The notes under the pieces are model-generated. The model made no database searches, was not told where the DNA came from, and saw only the letters and a program-made list of their open reading frames with translations. 64,000 bases of DNA from positions 22,040 to 86,039 of the forward strand of contig NZ_FNEK01000021.1 of the NCBI RefSeq assembly GCF_900099935.1. The letters run 5' to 3'. The position numbers were made by a program, and so were the translations under genes. Origin of the DNA: Aliiruegeria lutimaris (GTDB taxonomy: Bacteria; Pseudomonadota; Alphaproteobacteria; Rhodobacterales; Rhodobacteraceae). Positions 35,166-44,749 of the stretch are shown in pieces; the first letter of the stretch is position 1; each line of letters opens with the position of its first letter.

Positions 35166-35936
35166 TCAGATGCCATCCATCCGGGATTCTCTTGCCGAGC
35201 AAACCGGACAGTCCGGCTGCCGCGGAAGCTCCATTTCCTGCCACTCGGCCGCGAGTGCATCATAGAGCAGGAGCCGCCCGGTGAGCGCGCTTCGGCCTCT
35301 CACCAACAGGTGCAGCACTTCGGCCGCCTGCATGGAACCGATCGTACCAGTGAGCGGCGCGAACACACCGAGGCTCGCACAGCGATCCTCGTAGACAGGG
35401 CTGTCTTCCGGAAACAGGCACGCGTAGCAGGGAGAGCTTTCCTGCCGCGGATCGTAAACGGACATCTGGCCGGCAAACCGGATTGCCGCGCCACTGACAA
35501 AGGGTTTGCCCAGCGCGAAGCACGCCCGGTTCACGGCATGCCGGGTCGAGAAATTGTCACTCGCCTCAACGACCACGTCCGCCTGGCGGACAAGCTCCGG
35601 AAGCTACTCCGGCCCGACGCGCGCCGGAACCGCGTTCACATGGCAATCCGGGTTGAGACTGGCGACCGCGATCCGGCTCGACTCGGCCTTGTTCATGCCT
35701 ATCCGCGCCTCGCGGTGCAGAGTTTGGCGCTGAAGGTTTGTCATGTCGACGTCATCGCCATCGCAGATGGTGAGCTGTCCGACCCCTGCCCCCGCCAGGT
35801 AGGTCGCGACCGGAGACCCCAACCCGCCGGCGCCAATGACGAGGACATGGCCGGAGAGAATCCGCTCCTGCCCCTCGATTTCGATGTCCTTGAGGAGAAT
35901 ATGGCGGCTGTACCGCAACAGTTGGCGATCATCCAT
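35166..35936 (-). pseudogene. MoeB/ThiF-like E1 enzyme with in-frame TAG
   Basis: Two pieces in the same frame make a 256-codon protein of normal E1-like length. The first has the ATP-binding GAGGLGSPVATYLAG and DVDMTNLQRQ; the second continues with VVEASDNFSTR, the Zn pair PCYACLF and CPVC, and family segments such as GSMQAAEVLHLL. Between them, after RVGPE, a TAG stop (35604-35606) interrupts an otherwise open frame. The gene is therefore broken unless the stop is read through or is a sequence error. Its role would be to adenylate the C-terminus of the adjacent MoaD-like protein for cofactor sulfur transfer. Confidence 0.8.
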
Positions 35937-35951
35937 GGGGCACTTCCTGAG

Positions 35952-36245
35952 TCAACCTCCCCCGCGGCGCATGGCCAGATCCATGCGTTTCAGCAACGCC
36001 TTGCGTTCCTCCTGGGTTCCGCCGGTGAAGCGGAGCCGCGCGGTGAGAGTCGGCAAGCGCATCAGCGCGATCACCCGATCGGGGCCCGGCTCAAGCTGTA
36101 TCTCGAGGCGCGCCCGGTCGTCCGTGACAACGAAATCGGTTGGACCGCCAGAAACGCCCTCGGGAAAGGAAAGCCGCAGGCCATGCGCATATTCCGCCAG
36201 GGTCGAGGAAACCTCGCGTTCCAGAAAGCTCAACGCATCCGACAC
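35952..36245 (-). CDS. Small protein of unknown function in the AOR operon
   Basis: This 97-aa protein is not recognised. It is predicted mixed alpha/beta with a strand-rich middle (FVVTDDRARLEIQLEPG) and it ends in RRGGG. It lies two bases after the MoaD-like gene and 15 bases before the E1-like pseudogene, so it belongs to the operon. The terminal glycines resemble those of ubiquitin-like sulfur carriers, but the rest is not obviously a ubiquitin fold. Confidence 0.6.
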   Translation of the reverse strand: MSDALSFLEREVSSTLAEYAHGLRLSFPEGVSGGPTDFVVTDDRARLEIQLEPGPDRVIALMRLPTLTARLRFTGGTQEERKALLKRMDLAMRRGGG

Positions 36246-36247
36246 GC

Positions 36248-36499
36248 CTATCCCCCGGCGACCGGTGGCCAGATCGCCAGCACTTCCCCGTCCTTGAGAT
36301 CGCGCTGCGCCCGGTCCTCCGGCTTGATGAAAACGCCGTCGACCAGCACCAAATGCACCAGCCTGTCCGGCAAGTGGAAGCGTTCGATGATCGCGGCCAC
36401 GGACTCGCCATCGCCGATGTCGATATCGATCTGGTTGGCCTGCGCTGCCGACGGCAGGTAGTCCGAAAGGCTCGCGAAGAGCTTCAGTTTTGCCTGCAT
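36248..36499 (-). CDS. MoaD/ThiS-family ubiquitin-like sulfur carrier
   Basis: The 83-aa protein has the beta-grasp pattern (AKLKLFASLSDYLP, GESVAAIIERF, LVLVDGVFI, DGEVLAIWPP) and ends in VAGG, the thiocarboxylate-forming tail. A longer frame upstream is possible, but ATG 36499 gives the usual length. It probably supplies sulfur for the tungsten or molybdenum pterin of the AOR next door, like AorD of the Aromatoleum AOR operon. Confidence 0.82.
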   Translation of the reverse strand: MQAKLKLFASLSDYLPSAAQANQIDIDIGDGESVAAIIERFHLPDRLVHLVLVDGVFIKPEDRAQRDLKDGEVLAIWPPVAGG

Positions 36500-36500
36500 C

Positions 36501-37874
36501 CTAACCTGCCAATGCGCCCGGTTGCTGCGCGCAGGCAAGATAGGCCTCGGACAGGCGCAGGGGTTCCTTCATCAGGACATCCTTCCATTTTCCCAAGGCC
36601 ACCCTCCCTTGGATCAGCCCGCGTATTACGCCCACATGCTGCGTCAGGCCGATAGACGTCGCTCCGATCAGAACGTCGCCATCGAATTGCAGCGAGATGT
36701 AGCGGTGGCGTTCCGGGTCGGAGAGTTCGACACTCTCGCCCCCTTCCACGCCTTCCGATTGTCCGAAGGAGCCGGAAATCAGGCCGAGCGTGTCGAGCAC
36801 GTTGATCGGAAGGACGCCGTGCATACGCGCGTCCCGACCGGCCATATTGAGCGCCGCGGCACGTGCTTCGTCCACCGCGTTGGGCTGAATGGCAGAGAAG
36901 AACGGCTTGCCAGTGAAAAGGTCGGGCGCCGCCACCACATCGCCCGCGGCAAAGATGTCGGGCACCGATGTCTCCATCCGGTCGTCGGTATGGATTCCGT
37001 CGGTGATGTCGATGCTGGTTCCTTCGAGGAACTCGACATTGGGCCGCACACCGGCCGAAATGATCACCGCGTGGCACGCAATCTTCTCGCCACTGGACAG
37101 GGTAACCGTCAGTTCGTCCTCGTCGGCATCGACAGACGCGGCGGCCGGTTCCGGTGTGTCCTCGTGACCGGTCAACTTCTCGATGACCGATTTCAGGAAA
37201 GACTTTTCCTCCGTCGGTTCCGGCGTATCCGCTTCGGTCAGATCGATGCGCTCGATCTTGGTGCTGGTGACGACGTTGATGCCTTTCTTCTGCACCCAGT
37301 CCTTGATCATGCCCCCGGCTTCGGTGGTCATCATGCGTGGCACCATGCGATCTCCGAGCTCGACGACCGTAAGATCCGTGCCGCGCAGGCTCAGGGCTTC
37401 CATGATGATGCAGCCGATGAACCCCGCCCCCAGTTGCACCACGTGAGCCCCCTGTTTTTGGGTCAGGGCGGCGATGTGGCGGGCATCGTCCAGCGTCCAG
37501 CAGGTATGGACGTTGGGCAGGTCGCCCCCCGGGATCGGCGGCAGGATTGGCCGCGCGCCGGTGGCGATAAGAAGCTTGTCATAGGTCTCGGTGCTGCCGT
37601 CCTCGAACTGGACGGTCTTGGTCGACGGATCGACCCCAGTGGCGCGCCCAACCTTCAGCTCGATCCCGAGCTTCTCGAAATGGCCTTCGGTCTTGCGCAG
37701 ATAGGTGCCGGACTCGTCGATATTCTCTTCGAGCAGATAGGGGATCGCCATCCGGGAATAGGGAGGCTCGGGTTCTGCCCCGACAAGCGTGATCGAACAG
37801 GTCGGGTCGGTCTTGCGGATGGTCTCTGCCGCGACCACGCCGGCCGGGCCGTTCCCGAGGATGAGATGTTTCAT
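36501..37874 (-). CDS. FAD/NAD(P)-dependent oxidoreductase subunit (AorC-like)
   Basis: The 457-aa flavoprotein has an N-terminal FAD motif GNGPAGVVAAE, the segment LLIATGARP, a second dinucleotide site GAGFIGCIIMEAL and a late GDVVAAPD where FAD binds. Its class matches the NAD+-reductase subunit of bacterial AOR complexes. An acidic Pro/Glu insert at about residues 215-250 (PEPTEEKSFLKSVIEKL) is unusual. It lies between the AOR remnant and the MoaD-like gene. It still reads intact, although its partner AOR is truncated. Confidence 0.8.
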   Translation of the reverse strand: MKHLILGNGPAGVVAAETIRKTDPTCSITLVGAEPEPPYSRMAIPYLLEENIDESGTYLRKTEGHFEKLGIELKVGRATGVDPSTKTVQFEDGSTETYDKLLIATGARPILPPIPGGDLPNVHTCWTLDDARHIAALTQKQGAHVVQLGAGFIGCIIMEALSLRGTDLTVVELGDRMVPRMMTTEAGGMIKDWVQKKGINVVTSTKIERIDLTEADTPEPTEEKSFLKSVIEKLTGHEDTPEPAAASVDADEDELTVTLSSGEKIACHAVIISAGVRPNVEFLEGTSIDITDGIHTDDRMETSVPDIFAAGDVVAAPDLFTGKPFFSAIQPNAVDEARAAALNMAGRDARMHGVLPINVLDTLGLISGSFGQSEGVEGGESVELSDPERHRYISLQFDGDVLIGATSIGLTQHVGVIRGLIQGRVALGKWKDVLMKEPLRLSEAYLACAQQPGALAG

Positions 37875-37927
37875 GATTTCCTCTTATGCCTCGCTCCATG
37901 GGCAGAAAGGATTCATAGCCCAATCTG

Positions 37928-37966
37928 GCGGACGCTCCCCTTTCCGGAGGAAAGGGGAGCGTCCGC
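37928..37966. repeat. Perfect 18-bp intergenic hairpin
   Basis: Arms GCGGACGCTCCCCTTTCC (37928-37945) and its exact reverse complement (37949-37966) are separated by only three bases. It lies between the AOR remnant and the flavoprotein gene. On the + strand CCTTTT follows; on the - strand, the direction of the operon, no U-tract is present. It could block or shape read-through and mRNA decay between the two cistrons, or act as a terminator for + strand transcripts. Confidence 0.85.
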
Positions 37967-37996
37967 GTCCTTTTGGAAGTCTGCCTGCGGCTCGGG

Positions 37997-38967
37997 TCAG
38001 AGACCGAGACGCCCGAGCGTTTCCGCCTTGGGCTTGCCGTCGGCGTCCCATCCCCGAAGCTCGTAATACTCCGGCAGCATCTCCGGCACGCCGGACACCA
38101 GCCCCTTGGCCGGACCTTCCTTGGCCGGCTCGGTGGTCAGGCGCTCGGGCAGCTTGTCGTCGTCCTTGGTCAGCCCGGCTTCGAGGTTGAAAACCTTCTC
38201 CATGTTCCAGATCCGCTCACCGACCTCGCTGAGCTTCTCCAGCGACCAGTCGCCTCCGCAAGCGGCGTCGATCTGCGGCTGAATATCGGCCAGCGTCCAG
38301 GCGAAACTGGTGAAGATGCACAGGCCAGAGGCGTCGAAGGCCGCTGTCGCATCCTGGAACGCCATCACCAGACCCGGCTTGCCTTCGGTCGTCAGGGGGT
38401 CCGTCTTCTCCGGGATCCCCAGCACTTCCGAGGAAACCGTGTAGGACCGCAGGTGGCAGGCGCCCCGGTTGGACGTGGCATAGGTCAGGCCCATGCCTTG
38501 GATGGCGCGGGAATCGTAGGCGGGGAATTCCTGCCCCTTCACGCTCATCGACAGTTCCGGGCGCTGGTACTTTTCGCAAAGCCGCTTCGAGCCCAGCCCG
38601 ATTTCCTTGCCGAACCCAACGCCGTTCGCGGTCATGTCCACGAGTTCGGCAAGCGCCTTGGCCGATCCGAAGGGCGCGGCAAGTCCGATGGTCTCGTCGT
38701 CAAGAACGCCGATTTCATAGAGTTCCATCACTGCGCCGATGGTGGCTCCGAACGAGATCGGGTCCATCCCCTGCTCGTTGCAGATCAGGTTGGCATATTG
38801 CAGCACCTCCAGGTCGCCGACCCCGTTGGCCGCACCGAGCGCCCAGGCCGCCTCGTATTCCAGGCCGCCAGAGGCGCCCCAATATTCGGGCTTGTTCACG
38901 ACGGTGAAGTGTTCCTTGTCGAACTTCTGGCAGATACGACGGTCAATGGCGAAACGGAGAGCACGGA
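37997..38967 (-). pseudogene. Aldehyde:ferredoxin oxidoreductase, N-terminally truncated
   Basis: About 300 C-terminal residues of a tungsten AOR (normally about 600 aa) are present: GLEYEAAWALGAANGVGD, NLICNEQGMDPISFGATIG, YATSNRGACHLRSYT and a late FTSFAWTL. The frame stays open back through RICQKFDKEHFTVV to the start of the divergent GntR gene, but the N-terminal pterin domain and the CxxCxxxC part of the iron-sulfur site are missing. A GTG at 38899 could start a fragment, but it could not bind cofactor. The ferredoxin gene normally found upstream is also absent. Confidence 0.85.
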
Positions 38968-39687
38968 ATGAATGTAGAGCGGTCGAAAAAACGAACGACG
39001 CTGGCTGATCGCGTCTATCATGTGCTCTACAGCCGCATCATCAACGGCGACTATCCGACCAACCAGAAACTGCCGCCCGAATCCACTCTGTCAGCGGAAT
39101 TCGACGTCTCCCGGCCAGTCCTGCGGGCAGCGCTGGAGCGGCTGCGACAGGAAGACATGATCTATTCGAGGCAGGGCGCCGGCTCCTATGTCCGGGCGCA
39201 CAAGACGATGCCGGTCGGATATGCGAAAGTCGAGACACTGGCCGATATCCAACGTTGTTACGAGTTCCGGCTCAACCTCGAAACCGAGGCTTGCGCGTTG
39301 GCCGCCGAGCGTCGGAATGATGCCTCGCTGTCGGAGATCGAGGCCTCGCTGGACCTTTTGCGCGATGCAACGGAATCCTTGCAGCATCGGGAAGACGCCG
39401 ATTTTTCCTTCCATCTCAGCATATTGAAGGCCTCGAACAATCACTATTTCGAAGCCTCGCTGCGCGCCCTGCGTGAGCAGATCAATGTCGGCATGACCCT
39501 CCACGGAAACGCTATTATCACCGAGGGCACGGAAGGGCTGAGCCAGGTTCTCGACGAGCACCTCGGGATTTTCGAAGCCATCCGCCAGCAGAAGCCGGAA
39601 GAAGCGCGGCTTCGGATGCGCAGGCATCTGGAACATTCCCGGGACCGGCTGTTCGGTGGTGGACTACTGGACCTGCGGATGATGTGA
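38968..39687 (+). CDS. GntR-family (FCD) regulator
   Basis: This 239-aa regulator has a winged helix (TLSAEFDVSRPVLRAALERL) and an FCD domain (DFSFHLSILKASNNH, LDEHLGIFEAI). It is divergent from the AOR remnant and its start lies at the break point of that gene. It may have controlled the AOR operon, or it may have arrived with the rearrangement that removed the AOR 5' half. Confidence 0.85.
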   Translation: MNVERSKKRTTLADRVYHVLYSRIINGDYPTNQKLPPESTLSAEFDVSRPVLRAALERLRQEDMIYSRQGAGSYVRAHKTMPVGYAKVETLADIQRCYEFRLNLETEACALAAERRNDASLSEIEASLDLLRDATESLQHREDADFSFHLSILKASNNHYFEASLRALREQINVGMTLHGNAIITEGTEGLSQVLDEHLGIFEAIRQQKPEEARLRMRRHLEHSRDRLFGGGLLDLRMM

Positions 39688-39880
39688 AGGGCGCCGCTCT
39701 TTCAAAAATGAATTTTCGTGCAGATTATGTTAACTTGGCGCCGAGACTGAGGCTCGGTCGGTGTTAGTTGAGGTGAATCTGCCCTCCGCTAAACCTGCCT
39801 CACGACATTGCCGGTAGTTTTTTTGAAGTTGCCGTCCGACCCAAGGGCCTTGGCTCAATAATCTTTTGGGAGGACACCAA

Positions 39881-41251
39881 ATGAGCGCGAAAACAGCAAG
39901 TGAACTGCGCGACCATGTAAGAGGCGACGTGATCGTTCCGGACGACGCCGAGTTCGAAGAAGCACGCAAGGTTCACAATGGCATGATCGACAAGCGTCCC
40001 GCGATGATCGTGCGTGCCACGAATGCCGGCGACGCCATGATGACAGTGAATTTCGCCCGCGATAACAATATGATCCTGTCGGTTCGTGGTGGCGGACACA
40101 GCGGTCCGGGATTCGGAACGAATGACGGGGGAGTCGTTCTGGACCTCTCCGGAATGCGAGGCGTCCGGGTCGACCCCGGTTCGCAGACGGTCCGTGCCGA
40201 GGGCGGAACGACATGGGGCGACTTCAATGCGGCGACACACGCCTTTGGCCTCGCAACCACCGGCGGCGTGATCTCGACCACCGGGATCGCCGGCCTGACA
40301 CTCGGTGGCGGGATTGGATACCTGTCGAGGGGACATGGACTTTCACTCGACAACCTGATCTCGGCCGACATCGTGACTGCCGACGGAAAGTGCCTGGTCG
40401 TCAATGAAAACGAAAACGCCGATCTCTTCTGGGCGATCCGCGGTGGCGGCGGCAACTTTGGTGTTTGCACCTCGTTGGAGTACAAGTTGCAACCGGTGGA
40501 CAATGTCTACTGGGGGCCGATGTTCTTCGAAATCGAAGAGACCGAGAATATCCTCAAGTTTTACAGGGAATACATAAAGACCGCGCCAAGAGAGATGGGG
40601 TGTTTCCCGGCCTTCCAGATCGCGCCTCCGCTGCCGTTCATTCCAGAAGACCGCCACGGCGACATGTTTGTTGCGATCGTGGCGTGTTGGTCGGGCGATC
40701 CCAGTGAGGGCGAAAAGCAATTCAAGGCATTCCACGACGTCGCCGAGGTCAAGGCCGAACATGTCGGTCCGGTCCCCTATCCCGCGATCAATGGGGCCTT
40801 TGACGGGCTGTTCCCGACCGGCATCCGCCAGTACTGGAAAGGCAATTTCGTCAAGGAACTGACCGACGACGCGATTGCCGCCCATGTCCAGCATGGGCCC
40901 AACGCACCGACAGTAAGCTCGACCATGCACCTCTACCCGATCAACGGCGCCTGCCAGGACGTGGCCAGCGACGCGACAGCTTTTGGCCATCGCGACGCGA
41001 ACTTCGCGATGGTCGTACTGGCCGCTTCGGACGATCCTGCCGATGATGCTCCACATACCAAGTGGGTGCGTGACTACTCGGAGGCGGTCGCGCCCTATTC
41101 GGAACCGGGAGGCTATATCAACTTCATGGACGAAGACGACAGCGGACGGGTGAAAGACAATTACGGCGGCAACTACGACCGCCTTGTCCAGATCAAGCGG
41201 CAATACGATCCTGACAACCTGTTCCGGATCAATCAAAACATCGCCCCGTGA
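39881..41251 (+). CDS. BBE-type FAD-linked oxidase
   Basis: The 456-aa protein is a berberine-bridge-enzyme-like flavoprotein. The VAO-type FAD domain contains RGGGHSGPGFG, with the His used for covalent FAD attachment, and GGGGNFGVCTSLEY, with the Cys for the second bond, so bicovalent FAD is likely. A C-terminal BBE motif GGNYDRLVQIKRQYDP is present. These enzymes oxidise sugars or alcohols with oxygen. GGGAGGA lies ten bases before ATG 39881. No signal peptide. Confidence 0.9.
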   Translation: MSAKTASELRDHVRGDVIVPDDAEFEEARKVHNGMIDKRPAMIVRATNAGDAMMTVNFARDNNMILSVRGGGHSGPGFGTNDGGVVLDLSGMRGVRVDPGSQTVRAEGGTTWGDFNAATHAFGLATTGGVISTTGIAGLTLGGGIGYLSRGHGLSLDNLISADIVTADGKCLVVNENENADLFWAIRGGGGNFGVCTSLEYKLQPVDNVYWGPMFFEIEETENILKFYREYIKTAPREMGCFPAFQIAPPLPFIPEDRHGDMFVAIVACWSGDPSEGEKQFKAFHDVAEVKAEHVGPVPYPAINGAFDGLFPTGIRQYWKGNFVKELTDDAIAAHVQHGPNAPTVSSTMHLYPINGACQDVASDATAFGHRDANFAMVVLAASDDPADDAPHTKWVRDYSEAVAPYSEPGGYINFMDEDDSGRVKDNYGGNYDRLVQIKRQYDPDNLFRINQNIAP

Positions 41252-41475
41252 CAGGGTAATGGATTGACGTCGAAAACTTGCCTCCAAGGTTCGCTTTCAG
41301 TGGCTTTGGGGGCAATTCTTCTGGCCGTTTTCCGCACGGTTGGAAGTGTTCGGCAGCTCGTTGCCCTGTCCCAATCAGGACCCGCGTTCCGAGCCCGACC
41401 CGCGCGCGCATCCAGACTGTCCTGATGCCGCTGCGATACGCCTGCCTGAAAACCTGCTGCCCTTGGAGTGATATC

Positions 41476-42966
41476 ATGCCCGGACCTTATAATTCTGTCT
41501 TGGACCTTATCGGCCAGACCCCTGTCGTGCGCCTCGACCGCTTGGCGCCGGACGGCGTGGAGGTCTGCGTCAAGCTGGAAGCCCAGAACCCCGGCGGTTC
41601 GGTCAAGGACAGGATTGCCCTCGGCATCATCGAGGCAGCAGAGCGCGATGGCAGCCTGAAACCCGGCCAGACCGTCGTGGAAGCGACCTCCGGAAATACA
41701 GGGATCGGGCTGGCACTTGTGTGCGCGCGAAAGGGATATCCTCTGGTTGTGACGATGGCCGAGAGCTTTTCGGTCGAGCGGCGCAAGCTGATGAGATTTC
41801 TTGGCGCACGCGTGGTGCTGACGCCGGCCTCCGAGAAGGGAACCGGCATGATCGAGAAGGCGCGCGAACTGGCCGAGAAACATAGCTGGTTCCTGGCGCG
41901 GCAGTTCGAGAACGAGGCCGGGCCGGATATCCATTCGGCGACAACCGCCGAGGAAATTCTGGCGGATTTCCCCGATGGGACGCTCGACCACTGGGTTTCG
42001 GGCTTCGGCACCGGCGGCACCGTTCGTGGAGTCGCCCGGGTCCTGCGCGAGCGGAGTCCGAAGACGCGGATTCATTGTGTGGAGCCGGAGAACTCCGTAA
42101 TCCTCGCCTCGAACTGGACGCAAAAGCGGCGCGAGGACGGTTCACCGACCGAATCCGCGCCGCATTGGCGGCCGCACCCGATGCAGGGCTGGAGCCCGGA
42201 CTTCATTCCGAAGATCGCGGAGGATGCGAAGGAAGCGGGCTCGATCGACGCTTTCGAAACCGTCTCGGGGGCGGCCGCAATGGAAGCTTCGCGGCGGCTT
42301 GCGCGGGAAGAGGGTATTTTCACCGGGATTTCCGGCGGCGCAACGCTCGCGACCGCACTGGAGATTGCACGGCACTCGGAACCGGGAACGAAGATCCTCG
42401 CCATGCTGCCCGATACGGGGGAGCGATACCTCTCTACGCCGCTCTTCGAGGACATCGCAGAGACAATGAACGCCGAAGAGCAGGAGATCGCCGCCTCGAC
42501 CCCGCGATTCAGAATTGGTGCGCCGCCAGCGGCGCCGACCACCGCGGCAGAGCGGCAACCGATCGCGGTGGGACCGGAAGCCCCCGAGGACGCCATTGCG
42601 GAGGTCGAACGCCTCGTCGCGTCCGCGCCGGTGGTGATGTTCGCGCTCGAATGGTGCGAGTTCACCTGGTCTGTGCGGAAGCTCTTCACCGAGGCCGGGG
42701 TCGACTATATCGCCGTCGAACTCGACGGAAACGACTGGCGCGAGGCCGCGCCCGGAATTCGCAAGGCGCTTCACAAGATTACCGGAGCGCAGACGATCCC
42801 CCAGGTCTTCGTCGGCGGCCAGCCCATCGGCGGCGCAACCGAGGCGATGGACGCCTTCAACGACGGGATGCTGCAGGCCCGGCTGGCCGACATCGGCCAC
42901 CCGGTCGCGCAAACCGAGATCGAAAACGCCTACAGCTTCCTGCCGAAGTGGCTGCACCCGCGCTAG
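41476..42966 (+). CDS. Cysteine synthase fused to a glutaredoxin domain
   Basis: Residues about 1-320 form an O-acetylserine sulfhydrylase: PGGSVKDR with the PLP lysine, TSGNTGIGLA, SGFGTGGTVRG and PDTGERYLST. Residues about 385-480 form a glutaredoxin: VVMFALEWCEFTWSVRKL with active-site Cys followed by Thr where many dithiol forms have Cys, then TIPQVFVGGQPIGG. The 496-aa fusion would join cysteine synthesis with thiol redox handling. The linker of about 50 residues is Ala/Pro rich. Start ATG 41476 has GGAG upstream. Confidence 0.9.
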   Translation: MPGPYNSVLDLIGQTPVVRLDRLAPDGVEVCVKLEAQNPGGSVKDRIALGIIEAAERDGSLKPGQTVVEATSGNTGIGLALVCARKGYPLVVTMAESFSVERRKLMRFLGARVVLTPASEKGTGMIEKARELAEKHSWFLARQFENEAGPDIHSATTAEEILADFPDGTLDHWVSGFGTGGTVRGVARVLRERSPKTRIHCVEPENSVILASNWTQKRREDGSPTESAPHWRPHPMQGWSPDFIPKIAEDAKEAGSIDAFETVSGAAAMEASRRLAREEGIFTGISGGATLATALEIARHSEPGTKILAMLPDTGERYLSTPLFEDIAETMNAEEQEIAASTPRFRIGAPPAAPTTAAERQPIAVGPEAPEDAIAEVERLVASAPVVMFALEWCEFTWSVRKLFTEAGVDYIAVELDGNDWREAAPGIRKALHKITGAQTIPQVFVGGQPIGGATEAMDAFNDGMLQARLADIGHPVAQTEIENAYSFLPKWLHPR

Positions 42967-43238
42967 ACAGGGGGCAATGGGTGCCCCCTCAAGCGGAGAA
43001 ATCCCCGGCCGATCGAGGCAGGATTCCCGGAAGGCGAGGCCCCGCTATCGCTGGCACTGATGTCCGTTTCCGGGAAACGGCCCCGACGTTTCAAAAATCG
43101 TTTCCGCGCCTCCCGGCCGTTCGCGCGAACTGCGGCAAGCGCCCGGCGTCGGCATCAAGCTGCCTCCTTGTCCCGAGGAGATGAAAGTCGTCCGTTCGGG
43201 ACGCTTGTGATATCGTTTCTTCGGCGAAGGAGACACAC

Positions 43239-44519
43239 ATGCTTGAGGACCGCTACGGGAGCCCGCTCACCACTACCTCGCAAAAGGCACGCGATGCATA
43301 TGTCGACGGCGTGGATCGGTATCTCGGCGCGCTCGACAAGGTCGAGGATGCCTTCGGAGCCGCTATCGCCGCGGACGACGCTTTCGCCATGCCAAGGATC
43401 GGACTGGCCCGCATGCATTTGGTCTGCGGGCGTGGCGCGGAGGCGCGAGCTGAACTCGCAGCCGCACGGGAACGACTGTCCGGCGTTTCGGATCGGGAGG
43501 CCGCGCAGATCGACATGCTGGGCGACCTGATCGAAGGGCGTGCCGCGGAGGCCTACGGGCGCATCCGGGCCCATGTCGCCGAACATCCACGCGACATCCT
43601 CCTGGCGCAGACCTGCACCAGTGTCTTCGGACTGATCGGTTTCTCGGGCCAACCCGGGCGCGAGGCGGAGCAGCTTGCCTACACCACCATGCTGCAGCCT
43701 CATTACGGCGATGACTGGTGGTTTCTGTGTCAGCACGCCTTTGCCCAGATGGAAGCCGGTCAAACCGGCCCCGCAGCAGCCAATATCGAGCGCTCTATGG
43801 AGTTGAACACGCACAGCGCGCACAGCGCCCATGTCCGGGCGCATCTCTACTATGAGACCGCAGAGACCGGGGCCGGTCTGGAATATCTCGACGGTTTCTG
43901 GTCGAGATATCCCGACACGGCCTACCTGCACTGCCACATGAGCTGGCACATCGCGCTGTGGGCCCTGGAACAGGGCAACATCGAACGGGTCTGGAAGGTC
44001 TTCGATGCTTATGTCTCTCCAAACCGCCCGCCCGGGCCTCCTCTCAATATCCTGACCGACAGTGTTGCCATCCTATACCGCGTGGCCATGGCCGGCCATG
44101 ACGTTCCCAAGGCGCGATGGCAGCAGCTCAGCGACTACGCGGTCCGCGTTTTTCCGACCCCGGGCATGGCGTTCGCGGATGTCCATTCAGCCCTCGCCCA
44201 TGCCATGGCCGCTCAGCAGGACCGCTTGCAAACAGTGATCGAGGGCGCGACTGGCCCTGCGGGTCCGGTTGTACGCACGCTTGCAAAAGCGTTCCGTGAC
44301 CTTGCTGACGGCAAACCGGACGACGCCGTGCGGCGAATGACGGAGGTGATGGCGGAACACGAACGCATCGGCGGCAGCCGCGCTCAAAGGGACCTCCTGG
44401 AGTTCGCTCTGGCCAATGCGCTGGTGAAGGCGGGGCGCCCGGCTGAGGCGCGCCGCTGCCTTGACATGCGCCGGCCGCACACTGCCCATGACCATGCCGT
44501 GGCCGGCCTTTCCAACTGA
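43239..44519 (+). CDS. TTC38-like tetratricopeptide repeat protein
   Basis: This 426-aa cytosolic protein is helical throughout and matches the TTC38-type family, with segments GFSGQPGREAEQLAYTTML, LHCHMSWHIALWALEQGN and PTPGMAFADVHSALA. TPR-like pairs fill most of the length. Family members are widespread but without known activity; the conserved His residues in HCHMSWH are a notable feature. It stands alone between the cysteine synthase and deaminase genes. Confidence 0.8.
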   Translation: MLEDRYGSPLTTTSQKARDAYVDGVDRYLGALDKVEDAFGAAIAADDAFAMPRIGLARMHLVCGRGAEARAELAAARERLSGVSDREAAQIDMLGDLIEGRAAEAYGRIRAHVAEHPRDILLAQTCTSVFGLIGFSGQPGREAEQLAYTTMLQPHYGDDWWFLCQHAFAQMEAGQTGPAAANIERSMELNTHSAHSAHVRAHLYYETAETGAGLEYLDGFWSRYPDTAYLHCHMSWHIALWALEQGNIERVWKVFDAYVSPNRPPGPPLNILTDSVAILYRVAMAGHDVPKARWQQLSDYAVRVFPTPGMAFADVHSALAHAMAAQQDRLQTVIEGATGPAGPVVRTLAKAFRDLADGKPDDAVRRMTEVMAEHERIGGSRAQRDLLEFALANALVKAGRPAEARRCLDMRRPHTAHDHAVAGLSN

Positions 44520-44749
44520 ATTTTCTGGAACGCCGGCGGGTCCGCGTTTTTGCCGAGTTCGCGTTGATCGATAGCAGAAACGCGCTGTCTCCCGGCTGGA
44601 TCGCCGACGTTGCAGACGCCTGCGGCTGGTTTTTCCGACTTTCCGAATGCGTTCGCCTCAGTATTCTGCCCTACCGAGGGGTTCGTATGGTATTTTGCCG
44701 AGACAAGGCGAAACGCTTGCCTCATCCCGTACAAGGTAGCTTGCCCGAT

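Noticed and set aside
36522..38066. Open frame of 514 codons on +
   Set aside because: Antisense to the flavoprotein and AOR remnant; no family features.
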